Part shown: positions 37,275 to 46,399 of the stretch, piece after piece | Layout of the letters: every line of letters starts with the position of its first letter | Numbering within the stretch: the first letter of the stretch is position 1 | Assembly (NCBI GenBank): GCA_947492235.1 | Contig: CANLLZ010000001.1 | Coordinates: 1,426,001 to 1,490,000, forward strand | Length of the DNA: 64,000 nucleotides | Direction: 5' to 3' | Origin: an uncultured Altererythrobacter sp. | Lineage (GTDB): Bacteria; Pseudomonadota; Alphaproteobacteria; Sphingomonadales; Sphingomonadaceae | Translations under genes and position numbers: made by a program | The notes under the pieces: model-generated | Seen by the model: only the letters and a program-made list of their open reading frames with translations | Database searches by the model: none | What the model was told of the DNA's origin: nothing

Positions 37275-37999
37275 TCCCCGACCCCACAATCATTCTCACT
37301 CCGCTGCTCGACTGGCTGGATATTGCCGGTGTGGCGGTGTTCGCCTTGTCCGGCGCGCTGATTGCAGCGAAGGAACGCCAGACTATCGTCACGGTCGTTT
37401 TCTTCGCGCTGGTCACCGGGGTCGGCGGGGGGACGGTGCGCGACTTGCTGATCGATGCGCCGGTGTTTTGGATCAAGGATGCCTGGGTGGCCGCCACCTG
37501 CCTGGTGGTCGCGCTGATCGTCTGGTTCACCCCGACCCGCTGGTGGGAGGGGAAGCTGCTGGACTATTCGGATGGTCTGGGTCTCACCGCCTATGCCGTG
37601 CTCGGCAGTGCGAAGGCGCTGACTTACGGAATACCGCCCGTGCCGGCGATGATGATGGGCGTGGTGACCGGCTGTGTCGGCGGCGTGATCCGCGATGTGA
37701 TTGCGGGTCGCCCGTCGATCCTGATGCGGCCTGAGCTTTATGTTACCGCCGCCGCCCTGTCGGCCACGATCTGCGTTGCCGGAGAGACGCTAGGCGGGCC
37801 GCGCGAGATCGTCTGGCCACTGGCCACAGCCGCCGGACTGATCCTGCGCAGCGCGGCTATCCGGTACAATCTGTCATTACCGAGCTATCACGAGCGACTG
37901 GCGGCTACCGACGCAGAAGGGGCGGAAGCCGAAGCCCCCGCCCCTCAGATTGCGTCATCGAAAGAGTTCCGGGAAGAGACCCCGGCAAAGGCGGATTAA
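37271..37999 (+). CDS. Trimeric intracellular cation (TRIC) channel family protein
   Basis: A 242-residue inner-membrane protein. The bacterial TRIC/UPF0126 pattern is visible: AGVAVFALSGALIAAKER, TGVGGGTVRDLLID, then the inverted second repeat LGLTAYAVLGSAKAL and TGCVGGVIRDVIAGRP, about seven membrane segments in total. The family forms homotrimeric potassium-permeable channels. The ATG overlaps the PepSY gene's stop. An acidic tail of about 40 residues follows the last segment. Its stop overlaps, tail to tail, the leftward gene at 37996 by 4 bases. Confidence 0.88.
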   Translation: MIPDPTIILTPLLDWLDIAGVAVFALSGALIAAKERQTIVTVVFFALVTGVGGGTVRDLLIDAPVFWIKDAWVAATCLVVALIVWFTPTRWWEGKLLDYSDGLGLTAYAVLGSAKALTYGIPPVPAMMMGVVTGCVGGVIRDVIAGRPSILMRPELYVTAAALSATICVAGETLGGPREIVWPLATAAGLILRSAAIRYNLSLPSYHERLAATDAEGAEAEAPAPQIASSKEFREETPAKAD

Positions 38000-38868
38000 C
38001 CGCCGAACCCGTCCTCATCACCATATTGCGGCTGACCCGGTACCGGGCCGCCGGGATAGGCTGGCTGCGGGCCGTTGACATCCACTGCCGGGCTATCCGC
38101 TGCTGGCTGGTAGGACGGCTGCCCGCCCGACTGGCCATAGGTGGTTTGCCCGTAGGCAGGCTGCCCCTGTGTTGTGTGGCCATATGTTGTCTGGCCGTAG
38201 GTGGTTTGCCTATAAGCAGGCTGCGCGCCCGGCACATCGGGCTGGGAATACCCCGCCACAGTCCGTGCGCGGGCATAGGTGCTGTCATCCCACTGGCGAT
38301 CTGTTCCGGTCGTCGCCGAGGGTTGGAAGCCGCCAGCGGACGCGCCGTACTCGATCCCTTCGATCCGGCCATTCGAACCGATCTGACAGGAAAAGCCCTG
38401 CCCGTTATAGAGCGAGCCGGTGACCAGCCAGCCGGATGCGGTGCGGTCCACGCCGTTGATGTCGCCAATGCGGACATTGCGCTCCACTTCGCGCACGCAC
38501 TGATCGACAGCGCGGTCTAGCCCGCTGCTGCGGTTGTAATTCGGCGCGGAGCTGGGATAGCGGCGGTCACGGTAGCGATCGCGGTTGCGGTTCTTGCTGG
38601 CTGCACTGGCAATGGCGGCGATACCGCCAAGAATGGCAACACCGGCGATCACGTCGCCTGCATCCACCCGGTTGCGGTGGCGGTATCCACGATAACCACG
38701 ATAGCCGCGGTAACGATGGTTTTCGGCGTTCTCGCCATCCGCGTCATAGGCGGTGACAGGCGCAATATCGCTGCGCTGGGTGGTCACGGGAAGCTCGGCG
38801 GCGACAACGGGTGTTGCGGCGAGCGAAAGCGTCGCGGCGCTGGCGACAAGTGCAGTGCGGATGGTCAT
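37996..38868 (-). CDS. Secreted Tyr/Gly/Gln-rich repeat protein
   Basis: A 290-residue exported protein with signal peptide (MTIRTALVASAATLSLAATPVVA). Next come an RGYRGYRGYRHRNR basic repeat (about 52-66), a glycine-zipper hydrophobic stretch GDVIAGVAILGGIAAIASAA near 70-89, an Arg-rich part, a small folded region (VDQCVREVERNVRIGDINGVDRT, about 120-180, with two or more cysteines), and a C-terminal low-complexity tail of Gln/Thr/Tyr/Gly repeats (QTTYGQTTYG type, about 210-260). It is paralogous to the next gene. Function unknown; a surface or outer-membrane role is plausible. Confidence 0.72.
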   Translation of the reverse strand: MTIRTALVASAATLSLAATPVVAAELPVTTQRSDIAPVTAYDADGENAENHRYRGYRGYRGYRHRNRVDAGDVIAGVAILGGIAAIASAASKNRNRDRYRDRRYPSSAPNYNRSSGLDRAVDQCVREVERNVRIGDINGVDRTASGWLVTGSLYNGQGFSCQIGSNGRIEGIEYGASAGGFQPSATTGTDRQWDDSTYARARTVAGYSQPDVPGAQPAYRQTTYGQTTYGHTTQGQPAYGQTTYGQSGGQPSYQPAADSPAVDVNGPQPAYPGGPVPGQPQYGDEDGFGG

Positions 38869-38950
38869 AGTCTGGCCCCCTGAATAATCGGGCGGATGGA
38901 TCGGGTCGCGGGCAAATACGAAAAAGCCGCAACGAATGGATACAAAGCTA

Positions 38951-38982
38951 GGCGGTCCAGCCTGTCATCAGGCTGAACCGCC
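38951..38982 (-). terminator. Hairpin after leftward paralogue gene
   Basis: GGCGGTCCAGCCTG and CAGGCTGAACCGCC pair over 14 bases with one mismatch and a TCAT loop, 24 bases after the stop of the gene at 39006-39605. On the minus strand it is followed by TAGCTTTG, a weak T-tract. Confidence 0.45.
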
Positions 38983-39005
38983 CGGCGGGTGGTTTCATGC
39001 GGGTT

Positions 39006-39605
39006 CTATCTCAGGCCGCGGATGCCGTCGAAATCGATATCGACAACCCGGCCCCGCTGGATATCGCAGGTGAAGCTACCGAAATCCTTGGAGTGGGCAT
39101 TGTAGCCATACCGGCCGTAATTGTTCCGGTCGTACCGGACATTCCGGTTGTAGCCGCGCTGGTCGCGATAGCCGTAGCGTTGATCGCGGTAGCCATAGCG
39201 GCGATCTTCATCGACCGCGACCCGGCCCTTCACGCGCCAGCCATAGCGGGTGTCGTTCACCCCGCGAATTTCGGGGATATTGACGCCCCTGAAGCCATAG
39301 CGCGCGGCCTCGCTGCGCACGGCATTGACGCAGATATCGACCGCCGAGCGCGGATTGCCGCGTGCCTGGTAATACTGGTCACGGTAGCTGGTATTGTAGC
39401 GGTAATCGTCGCGGTAACGGTTGCGATCCTTGCCGATCGACGATGCGATGGCGGCAATCCCACCGAGGATCACAGCCCCTGCAATCACTTCGCCAGCGGA
39501 AATGCCATCATTGTGGCGATCGCGGGCAGCTGCAGGGGTTGCAGACGTTACCGCCATCGCACCAGCGGCGACGGTACCGAGCAGGGCTTTGGAAACGGTG
39601 TTCAT
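39006..39605 (-). CDS. Secreted Tyr/Arg-rich protein, paralogue of the downstream gene
   Basis: A 199-residue exported protein. The start at 39605 follows GAGGAAGAAGAG and begins the signal peptide MNTVSKALLGTVAAGAMAVTSATPAAA. The glycine-zipper stretch GEVIAGAVILGGIAAIASSIG near 40-60 aligns with that of the next gene. After it lie an RYRDDYRYN-type region, a short conserved core VDICVNAVRSEAARYGFRGV, and RYGYRDQRYGYRDQRGYN repeats, ending in a core FTCDIQRGRVVDIDFDGI. The two genes look like an old tandem duplication, later diversified in their repeats. Function unknown. Confidence 0.72.
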   Translation of the reverse strand: MNTVSKALLGTVAAGAMAVTSATPAAARDRHNDGISAGEVIAGAVILGGIAAIASSIGKDRNRYRDDYRYNTSYRDQYYQARGNPRSAVDICVNAVRSEAARYGFRGVNIPEIRGVNDTRYGWRVKGRVAVDEDRRYGYRDQRYGYRDQRGYNRNVRYDRNNYGRYGYNAHSKDFGSFTCDIQRGRVVDIDFDGIRGLR

Positions 39606-39696
39606 CTCTTCTTCCTCGTATTCAACCAAAGCGGAAGTGCCTTGATTGATTATCGGTATAGAGATGCCGGAATGAGGTGAGCCTGAAGGTGCTCGA

Positions 39697-39740
39697 CAGG
39701 GTCCGTTCATACAAGTGGATACTTTTATGAACGGACCCTG
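39697..39740. repeat. Perfect 15-bp inverted repeat
   Basis: CAGGGTCCGTTCATA at 39697-39711 and its exact complement at 39726-39740; inside the loop AAGT-GGAT-ACTT can add a second short stem. It lies between the prolyl oligopeptidase gene (stop at 39750) and the paralogue start. No T-tract follows on either strand, so it may be an mRNA stabiliser or interspersed repeat rather than a classical terminator. Confidence 0.7.
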
Positions 39741-39749
39741 CGAGGCGAA

Positions 39750-41924
39750 TTAGTCTTCGAATTTCAATCCGGTAAAGTAACCAAGGAAGCCGAGAACATC
39801 GGCTGCCTCCTCGATTGCCTTGTCTGTCGGCTTGCCCGAACCATGGCCCGCACGGGTCTCGATCCGGATCAGTTGCGGCTTCGCGCCTAAATCGGCGGCC
39901 TGCAAAGCAGCGGCATATTTGAAGCTGTGCCCGGGTACCACGCGGTCGTCGGTGTCGGCTGTGGTCACCAGCACGGCGGGGTAATCCTCCCCGTCGCGGA
40001 CATTGTGATAGGGCGAATAGGCCAGCTGGGCTCTGAAATCGGCTTCCTTGTTCGGGTAACCATAGTCATCGACCCAGTACCGCCCGGCAGTAAACCGGTC
40101 GAAGCGCAGCATGTCCATCACGCCCACAGCAGGGCTCGCCGCGGCAAACAGGTCGGGCCGCTGATTGACCACCGCGCCCACCAGCAGGCCGCCATTGGAG
40201 CCGCCATTGATGGCAAGGCCGCCTTCGGGCGTGATGCCCTGATCGATCAGATATTCGCCTGCCGCGATGAAATCGTCAAAGGTGTTCTGCTTGTTCTGCA
40301 GGCGGCCACCATCGTGCCATGCCTTGCCATACTCGCCGCCGCCCCGGATATTGGCGACGACATAGGCCCCGCCCGCTTCCATCCATGCGAGGCGCGAGGC
40401 GCTGAAGCCGGGGGTGAGCGAGATGTTGAACCCGCCATAGCCGTAGAGCAGCGTCGGCACGGCCTCGCCGCTTGCCGCGACCTCCTTGCTGCGCACGATG
40501 AACATGGGCACGCGCGTGCCATCCTTGCTCTCGTAGAATTGCTGTTCGACCACGAAGGCGTCGGGGTCGAACGCGACGTCCGGCTTGGCCCAGACGGCGC
40601 TTTCCCCGCTCTCCATATCGTAGCGATAGATGGCGGCGGGCTGGTTGTAGCTGGTGAAGTAGTAGAACGTCTCGGAGGCGTCCGTGTCACCGCCAAAACC
40701 GCCCGCGCTGCCGATGCCGGGCAATGCGACTTCGCGCACCATCTGGCCGTCGAGGTCGAAAATGTCGATCTGGCTTTTCGCATCGCGCAGGTAGCTGGCG
40801 ACCAGCTTCCCGCCCACCAGCGATACCCCGCCCAGCGTTTCTTCTGCCTCGGGGATCACCGTGGTCCATTCGGGGGTCTCGGCAGCAATATCCGTTTTCA
40901 CCACCTTCTCCAGCGGGGCACCGTCATTGGTGGTGAAGAAGAACGTGCTGCCGATATTGCCGACATAGGAATAGGAATGCTCGAAACCGGGCACCAGCGT
41001 GCGCGCGTCGCCCGTGTCGCGGTCAATCAGAGTCACTTCGTAGCGGTCGTCGGTGCCGCTGGAGCTGGTGACGATCACAGTGCCGCCATCATCGCTGACC
41101 TGCGCGATGTGGTTGAGCTCCGGCTGGTCCGGAGTTTCGTAGACGAGCTTGTCCTGCTCCTGCGCTGTCCCCAGCGTATGGAAATAGACCGTGTGATTGG
41201 TGTTGAGCGCCTGAAAGGTCTCACCCTCGCCTGTGGCGGGGAAGCGGCTGTAATAATAGCCGCTGCCGTCCTTGGCCCATTCGATGGCAGAGAATTTCAC
41301 CCATTCGACTTCGTCCGAAGCGGTTTCGCCGGTGGCGACATCCATCACCTTGACCGTGCGCCAGTCGCTGCCGCCATCCTGAATGGTGTAGAGCAGCTTG
41401 CTGCCGTCGGGGCTCGGCTCCCACCCACCCAGAGCAGTGGCATCATCGTCGGACCATTCATTGGGGTCAATCAGCAGGCGCGGTTCGCCGTCCAGCCCTT
41501 CACGGACATACAGCACGCTCTGGTTCTGCAGCCCGTCATTGCGGGTATAGAAATAGCGCCCGCCCTTTTCCTGCGGCAGGCCGAAGCGTTCATAATCGGT
41601 CAGCTCGGTGATCCGCTCCTTCAGCGCCTCGCGTCCCGGCACCTGCGCCAGAAAATCGTCCGTCGTCGCATTCTGGCTTTCGACCCATGCGGCCACTTCC
41701 TCGTCCACGCGGACATCGTTTTCCAGCCAGCGATAGGGGTCCGCCACGGCCACGCCGAACTGTTCTTCGACGACATCACCCATGCGCGTGTCGGGATAGG
41801 CGATATCGGTCATGGTGGTGGTGGTTTCCTCAGCTGTCGAGTGGTCGTGGGCGGATGCGGCGGCCATCGGTGCGCCAAGCGCAAGCAGGCTGGCCGATGT
41901 CGCCAGAAGAGTGGAACGGATCAT
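39750..41924 (-). CDS. Prolyl oligopeptidase family serine peptidase (S9A)
   Basis: A 724-residue enzyme that cleaves short peptides after proline. An N-terminal signal peptide (MIRSTLLATSASLLALGAPMAAASA) suggests export. A seven-bladed beta-propeller occupies about 40-450. In the C-terminal alpha/beta-hydrolase domain the nucleophile is in GGSNGGLLVGAVV, the aspartate in VTTADTDDRVVPGHSFKY, and the histidine in TRAGHGSGKPTDKA. Length is close to the family norm. Single gene, read leftward; the 15-bp inverted repeat follows the stop. Confidence 0.95.
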   Translation of the reverse strand: MIRSTLLATSASLLALGAPMAAASAHDHSTAEETTTTMTDIAYPDTRMGDVVEEQFGVAVADPYRWLENDVRVDEEVAAWVESQNATTDDFLAQVPGREALKERITELTDYERFGLPQEKGGRYFYTRNDGLQNQSVLYVREGLDGEPRLLIDPNEWSDDDATALGGWEPSPDGSKLLYTIQDGGSDWRTVKVMDVATGETASDEVEWVKFSAIEWAKDGSGYYYSRFPATGEGETFQALNTNHTVYFHTLGTAQEQDKLVYETPDQPELNHIAQVSDDGGTVIVTSSSGTDDRYEVTLIDRDTGDARTLVPGFEHSYSYVGNIGSTFFFTTNDGAPLEKVVKTDIAAETPEWTTVIPEAEETLGGVSLVGGKLVASYLRDAKSQIDIFDLDGQMVREVALPGIGSAGGFGGDTDASETFYYFTSYNQPAAIYRYDMESGESAVWAKPDVAFDPDAFVVEQQFYESKDGTRVPMFIVRSKEVAASGEAVPTLLYGYGGFNISLTPGFSASRLAWMEAGGAYVVANIRGGGEYGKAWHDGGRLQNKQNTFDDFIAAGEYLIDQGITPEGGLAINGGSNGGLLVGAVVNQRPDLFAAASPAVGVMDMLRFDRFTAGRYWVDDYGYPNKEADFRAQLAYSPYHNVRDGEDYPAVLVTTADTDDRVVPGHSFKYAAALQAADLGAKPQLIRIETRAGHGSGKPTDKAIEEAADVLGFLGYFTGLKFED

Positions 41925-41999
41925 GGTGGGGGCAGCCTCTCGTTTGTCGGTTTCGCTTAAACTCTACGTGTGCCCGATATGGACGTTCCGGTGGGAGGT

Positions 42000-43361
42000 T
42001 CAATCCTCCATCGCGGCGAGCACATCGCGGGTGAAGGCTTCAAGATCGAAGCCGCCCATGCCTGCCAGATCCTCGCCCCGGCGCACGATGACCACGTTGC
42101 GGCTGGGCACGACGACCACGAACTGCCCGCGATTGCCGCGCGCGGCGAAGGTATCGTCCGGAATGCCTTCCATGCCCCGCATCAGCCACCAGCTCGCGCC
42201 ATAGCCATAGGCGCTTTCCGGCTGCGGGCCGGTGGGGCTGGAGACATAGTCGACCCAGCCTTCGGGCAGGATACGCTCGCCCTCCCACACACCGTCTTGC
42301 GCATGCAACTGGCCCAGCAGCGACAAGTCGCGCGCCGTGGACCACACTTGACTGGAAAGCATGTGATTACCCTGCCAGTCGCGCTCGGCCACGGTCGCGT
42401 TCATTCCAAGCGCTTGAAACAGGCCATCGAAGCCGGGCTCGTCCTTGAACGGATCGAGCGGTGCCAGTGCCATCAGCGTATCGTTATTGGCATAGCGAAA
42501 CACCGTGCCCGGCGGATGGACCAGCGGCCAGTCGCCTGCCCGCTCGGTCACGCTCGCCCCGCCCCAATACATCGGATCGGTCCGGTTCCCCGGCGTATCG
42601 GAGGAGCGCCCGGAGGACATGCGCAGCAATTGATCGACGGTGATGGCGCGGCGCGGATCGTCTTCGCGGTCCCCCAGCCCGGCCGACTGGTTCACATTGA
42701 CGATGCCGCCCTGCTGGAATGTGCCGACAATCGTCGCGGCGATGCTCTTGGCCACCGACCATGTGCGCTGCGGCGTGTTGGGGCCGAAGCCTTCGGCATA
42801 GCTCTCGGCAATGATGTCGCCGTCCTCTCGCACCAAGACCGCAGTCGTGCGGCTATGCTCTCCGTAGGTGCCGTCAAAGGCGGTAGCGATCACAGGAGCG
42901 AGTGCCTCGTCCGGCTCAACGATTTCGGGAAGGTCTGGCGTCGCCTGGGTCGGCGGTAGGTCAGGCACTGTCGATGGCGCGGGAATTTCCATGCCAATGG
43001 GCTGCACCGCGCAGCCGGTGTCCCGCGAATAGGTCGCGAAGCGTGCAGGCATATCGTCTGCCCACTCCACCTCGACCCGGACGATCTGACCGGCCTCTTG
43101 CACCACTGTGTGCGGCAGCGTCCGGATGATGGGATCGAGAGCGGGATAAATGCCGGTCAGTTCCCACTGTGTCACATGCCGGTCGGTGCGCGCCGCGCCC
43201 TGCGCCTGTGAATGGGCCAGCGCCCCGCACATCATAAGCGCCTTGTAACCGGCAGCCAGAGCCCGTTCGTAACGCTGCTCTAATTGCTGCTGCGGACTGA
43301 CCTCGGCGCAGGCTGGCAGGGCAATCACGAGGGCGGCGGCGGGAAGGAGGATTGTTCGCAT
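42000..43361 (-). CDS. Beta-lactamase-fold serine hydrolase, lipoprotein or secreted
   Basis: A 453-residue protein of the class C beta-lactamase/DD-peptidase superfamily. Start at 43361 gives a signal (MRTILLPAAALVIALPACA, with a possible lipobox ALPAC). The N-terminal 170 residues have three cysteines and no recognised fold. The catalytic domain follows: SxxK in WSVAKSIA near residue 205, the YxN motif in RYANNDTL, and a late YGYGASWWLM region; HPPGTVFRY precedes YxN as in this family. Probably an esterase, peptidase or cell-wall enzyme rather than a true beta-lactamase. Confidence 0.83.
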   Translation of the reverse strand: MRTILLPAAALVIALPACAEVSPQQQLEQRYERALAAGYKALMMCGALAHSQAQGAARTDRHVTQWELTGIYPALDPIIRTLPHTVVQEAGQIVRVEVEWADDMPARFATYSRDTGCAVQPIGMEIPAPSTVPDLPPTQATPDLPEIVEPDEALAPVIATAFDGTYGEHSRTTAVLVREDGDIIAESYAEGFGPNTPQRTWSVAKSIAATIVGTFQQGGIVNVNQSAGLGDREDDPRRAITVDQLLRMSSGRSSDTPGNRTDPMYWGGASVTERAGDWPLVHPPGTVFRYANNDTLMALAPLDPFKDEPGFDGLFQALGMNATVAERDWQGNHMLSSQVWSTARDLSLLGQLHAQDGVWEGERILPEGWVDYVSSPTGPQPESAYGYGASWWLMRGMEGIPDDTFAARGNRGQFVVVVPSRNVVIVRRGEDLAGMGGFDLEAFTRDVLAAMED

Positions 43362-43397
43362 GGGCGCGGACCCTAACCGCGCCTGCACAAAAGAAAA

Positions 43398-43434
43398 GGG
43401 CCGCCGGATTGCTCCCGTGCGGCCCTTCTTTCTT
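43398..43434 (-). terminator. Terminator of the ribosomal/rpoA operon
   Basis: On the minus strand GGGCCGC-(loop of 14)-GCGGCCC is followed by TTTTCTTTTG, 30 bases after the rplQ stop. The A-rich arm on the other side makes it potentially bidirectional, also ending transcripts from the right. Confidence 0.8.
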
Positions 43435-43463
43435 GCTGCCCTGCCTTCGCAGGGGAGAGAGAC

Positions 43464-43886
43464 TTACGCCTCTTCGTATTCGTCTTCGTCGCTCATAACC
43501 GGGCCGCTGTCCTGGCCCTTGGCATCTTCGTCGCGGTCGACCAGTTCGATCACGGCCATCTGCGCCGCATCGCTCGCACGGTAGCCCGCCTTGATGATGC
43601 GGGTGTAGCCGCCATCACGGTCGGCATAGCGCTCGGCCAGAACGTCGAACAGCTTCTTCAGCTGCGTTTCGTCGAGCAGGCGCGACTGCGCGAGACGACG
43701 GTTGGAAAGACCGCCACGCTTTGCGAGCGTGATCAGCTTTTCGACATAGGGACGCAGTTCTTTCGCCTTGGGCAGCGTGGTGACGATCTGCTCGTGTTTG
43801 ATGAGAGCCTGGCTCATATTGCGGAAAAGAGCCTTACGGTGGCCCGACTTACGGCTCAGCTTACGCTGGGAAAGACCGTGACGCAT
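43464..43886 (-). CDS. rplQ: 50S ribosomal protein L17
   Basis: A 140-residue protein with the L17 opening [24 protein letters not shown] and the [21 protein letters not shown] core. An acidic C-terminal tail ([11 protein letters not shown]) extends beyond the conserved domain. Last gene of the alpha-type operon, separated from rpoA by 198 bases that contain a very large hairpin. Terminator at 43398 follows. Confidence 0.97.
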   Translation of the reverse strand: MRHGLSQRKLSRKSGHRKALFRNMSQALIKHEQIVTTLPKAKELRPYVEKLITLAKRGGLSNRRLAQSRLLDETQLKKLFDVLAERYADRDGGYTRIIKAGYRASDAAQMAVIELVDRDEDAKGQDSGPVMSDEDEYEEA

Positions 43887-44084
43887 AATGTGTATCCTTC
43901 AGTTCGTTATGGGCCCGTATGAGGTAGCCCGTAGCTGGTGCCGCTTGGGGTGCGCACCGTAACCCGTCATTTTCCAACCTGACGGTTGGGTGCGGTTCCG
44001 GCCCGCTCCCCCTCCCAGCCACCCGATCCAGTATCTGGACCCTATCGGGTGGCTGGGAGGGGCAGCGGGCCGGTGCCGACTTTT
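43887..44084 (-). promoter_or_regulatory. rpoA-rplQ spacer with giant hairpin
   Basis: This 198-base spacer is long for the operon. The arms 43998-44027 and 44044-44073 pair over 30 bases with one mismatch around a 16-base loop that itself can form CCAG/CTGG. A second, bulged stem (AACCCGTCA/TGACGGTT) lies at about 43962-43987. In the minus-strand mRNA these would form strong structures between rpoA and rplQ, for example an RNase III site or attenuator. On the plus strand a TTTTTT run follows the hairpin at 44081-44086, so antisense transcripts could stop there. Confidence 0.7.
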
Positions 44085-45140
44085 TTAACCCAGCAGCTCT
44101 TGCTCGAGCTTCTTGGCCATTTCTTCGATGTTCTCCGGCGGCCAGCCAGGGATATCCATCCCCAGACGCAGACCCATGCTGGAGAGCACTTCCTTGATCT
44201 CATTGAGCGACTTGCGGCCGAAATTCGGCGTACGCAGCATCTCGGCTTCGGTCTTCTGGACCAGATCGCCGATATAGATGATGTTGTCGTTCTTGAGGCA
44301 GTTGGCGCTGCGGACCGACAGTTCCAGCTCGTCGACCTTCTTGAGGAGGTAACGGTTGAGCTGGTTGGCGTCCGATTCCTGCGGCTCTGCAGCCATGCCG
44401 ATCATCGCGGCCTGCGGCTGCGGAATGCCTTCCTCGAAGTGGACGAACAGGGTCAGCTGGTCCTGCAGAATGCGCGCAGCATAGGCCACGGCATCGTCCG
44501 GCGTGACCGTACCGTCCGTTTCGATGGTCAGGCTCAGCTTGTCGAAGTCCAGTTCCTGGCCAACACGGGCCTTCTCGACCTTGTAGCTGACCTGACGGAT
44601 CGGCGAATACAGGCTGTCGACCGGGATCAGACCGATCGGCGCGTCGGCCGGACGGTTCTGCACCGCAGGCACATAGCCGCTGCCGACATCGGCCGTCAGT
44701 TCCATGTTGAGGTTGGCGCCGTCATCCAGATGACAGATCACCAGATCCTTGTTCATCACTTCGATGTCGCCGGACACAGCGATGTCACCGGCGGTGACTT
44801 CGCCCGGACCGGTTGCGGAAAGCTGCAGGCGCTTGGGGCCCTCGCCTTCCATCTTCAGTGCGATCTGCTTCACGTTCAGAACGATGTCGGTCACGTCTTC
44901 ACGCACGCCGGCGAGCGACGAGAATTCATGCAGCACGTTCTCGATCTTGATCGAGGTAATGGCCGCCCCCTGAAGGGAGGACAGCAGCACGCGGCGCAGC
45001 GCGTTGCCCAGCGTCAGACCAAAGCCGCGCTCGAGCGGTTCGGCGATGAAGGTGGCTTTGCGCTTCTTGTCGCCGCCTTCCTTGACTTCAAGCTGGTTGG
45101 GTTTCTTCAGTTCCTGCCAGTTCTTGTTATTGACGGACAT
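44085..45140 (-). CDS. rpoA: RNA polymerase alpha subunit
   Basis: A 351-residue subunit that nucleates RNA polymerase assembly. The N-terminal domain (about 20-240) includes [23 protein letters not shown] and GAAITSIKI; the C-terminal domain (about 265-340) includes [26 protein letters not shown] and [19 protein letters not shown], which contacts promoter UP elements and activators. Order with rpsM and rpsK upstream and rplQ downstream is the alpha operon. Confidence 0.98.
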   Translation of the reverse strand: MSVNNKNWQELKKPNQLEVKEGGDKKRKATFIAEPLERGFGLTLGNALRRVLLSSLQGAAITSIKIENVLHEFSSLAGVREDVTDIVLNVKQIALKMEGEGPKRLQLSATGPGEVTAGDIAVSGDIEVMNKDLVICHLDDGANLNMELTADVGSGYVPAVQNRPADAPIGLIPVDSLYSPIRQVSYKVEKARVGQELDFDKLSLTIETDGTVTPDDAVAYAARILQDQLTLFVHFEEGIPQPQAAMIGMAAEPQESDANQLNRYLLKKVDELELSVRSANCLKNDNIIYIGDLVQKTEAEMLRTPNFGRKSLNEIKEVLSSMGLRLGMDIPGWPPENIEEMAKKLEQELLG

Positions 45141-45250
45141 GGATTTCCCCTGGTTCGGATGCGGGTAGGACCGGAGCGCTGCGGGAGGCGCATCCGGTCC
45201 AACAAAAGGGTTCCGGCAGCCTCAGCACGAGGCCATCGGAAAATTGCGGA

Positions 45251-45640
45251 TCAGACGCGGCGACGCTTGGATGGCCGCACACCATTGTGCGGGATCGGCG
45301 TCACATCGCGAATGGATGTAATGGTGAAACCGACAGCGGCAAGACCGCGCAATGCGCTCTCGCGGCCCGAGCCCGGCCCCTTCACTTCGACTTCCAGCGT
45401 GCGGACGCCGTGTTCGGCGGCCTTCTTGCCGGCATCGTCTGCGGCGACCTGGGCAGCATAGGGCGTGGATTTCCGGCTGCCCTTGAAGCCCATCATCCCG
45501 GCGCTGGACCAGCTGATAGCATTGCCCTGTGCATCGGTGATGGTGATCATCGTGTTGTTGAAGCTGGCGTTGATATGCGCAACACCGCTGCTGATATTCT
45601 TACGCTCGCGGCGCTTAACGCGGCCTGGTTCGCGTGCCAT
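45251..45640 (-). CDS. rpsK: 30S ribosomal protein S11
   Basis: A 129-residue protein: [26 protein letters not shown] near the start, [20 protein letters not shown] in the middle, and the conserved end [19 protein letters not shown]. Binds 16S rRNA in the platform of the small subunit. 110 bases lie between it and rpoA. Confidence 0.98.
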   Translation of the reverse strand: MAREPGRVKRRERKNISSGVAHINASFNNTMITITDAQGNAISWSSAGMMGFKGSRKSTPYAAQVAADDAGKKAAEHGVRTLEVEVKGPGSGRESALRGLAAVGFTITSIRDVTPIPHNGVRPSKRRRV

Positions 45641-45692
45641 GATGAAATTCCTCGTATTCGTCTAAGCTTGGGAAAGATGAAGGCGCTTGCGC

Positions 45693-46061
45693 TTACTTCT
45701 TCTTACCAGCGATCGGCTTCGCCTTGCCCTTGCGGGTGCGAGCGTTGGTGTGCGTGCGCTGACCGCGGACGGGCAGGCCGTTCCGGTGACGCAGGCCGCG
45801 ATAGGAACGCAGGTCCATCAGACGCTTGATGTTCATCGCCGTGTTGCGGCGAAGGTCACCCTCCACCTGATAATCGGCGTCGATCGTCTCGCGAATTTGC
45901 AGAACTTCGGCGTCGGTCAGGTCCTGAACGCGGACGGTATGATCGATGCCCAGCTTGTTGGCGATTTCCACGGCGGTCGTGCGACCAATGCCGTGAATAT
46001 AGGTCAGCGCGATAATCACACGCTTGTTGGTGGGGATGTTTACCCCGGCAATACGAGCCAC
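45693..46061 (-). CDS. rpsM: 30S ribosomal protein S13
   Basis: A 122-residue protein: [27 protein letters not shown] at the start and [25 protein letters not shown] at the end. Located in the head of the 30S subunit and contacts tRNA and L5. First gene of the alpha operon; the 338-base gap upstream probably holds its promoter. Confidence 0.98.
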   Translation of the reverse strand: MARIAGVNIPTNKRVIIALTYIHGIGRTTAVEIANKLGIDHTVRVQDLTDAEVLQIRETIDADYQVEGDLRRNTAMNIKRLMDLRSYRGLRHRNGLPVRGQRTHTNARTRKGKAKPIAGKKK

Positions 46062-46399
46062 TTAATTCTCCATGCTCCACAAGGGATTAGCGCGCAGCAG
46101 CACCCCTATCTCATAGCTACAATTCATCGATAGCAGCGGTTGAGCGGTTTCTTCGCCAATGCAAAAAAGCCCGGTTGTGGCGCGCGTCAAATGGCTGCGG
46201 CCGGCCGGACTACTCAAAGATGTATCGAATGAAAGGCGCGCTTACGTCGATTCGACGCGCACGTCAACCGCAAGCGCACCCTTCAAGCGCGATCCCGATA
46301 TGGGTTTCGCTGCCACGAAGACAAGTGCCTTGCCGCTGTTTGTGCCAACAGCCTAACCCCGGGCTCCGCCTGTGTCAAAGACGAGCGAAGAAGCCGGGC
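46062..46399 (-). promoter_or_regulatory. Spacer upstream of rpsM (probable alpha-operon promoter and leader)
   Basis: A 338-base stretch with no supported gene separates rpsM from the START-like protein gene. It is the natural place for the rpsM promoter and any S4- or other autoregulatory leader. A GCGCGT/ACGCGC pair with TCGA-containing palindromes occurs at about 46238-46265. I cannot point to a specific promoter. No rpmJ is encoded here. Confidence 0.4.
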
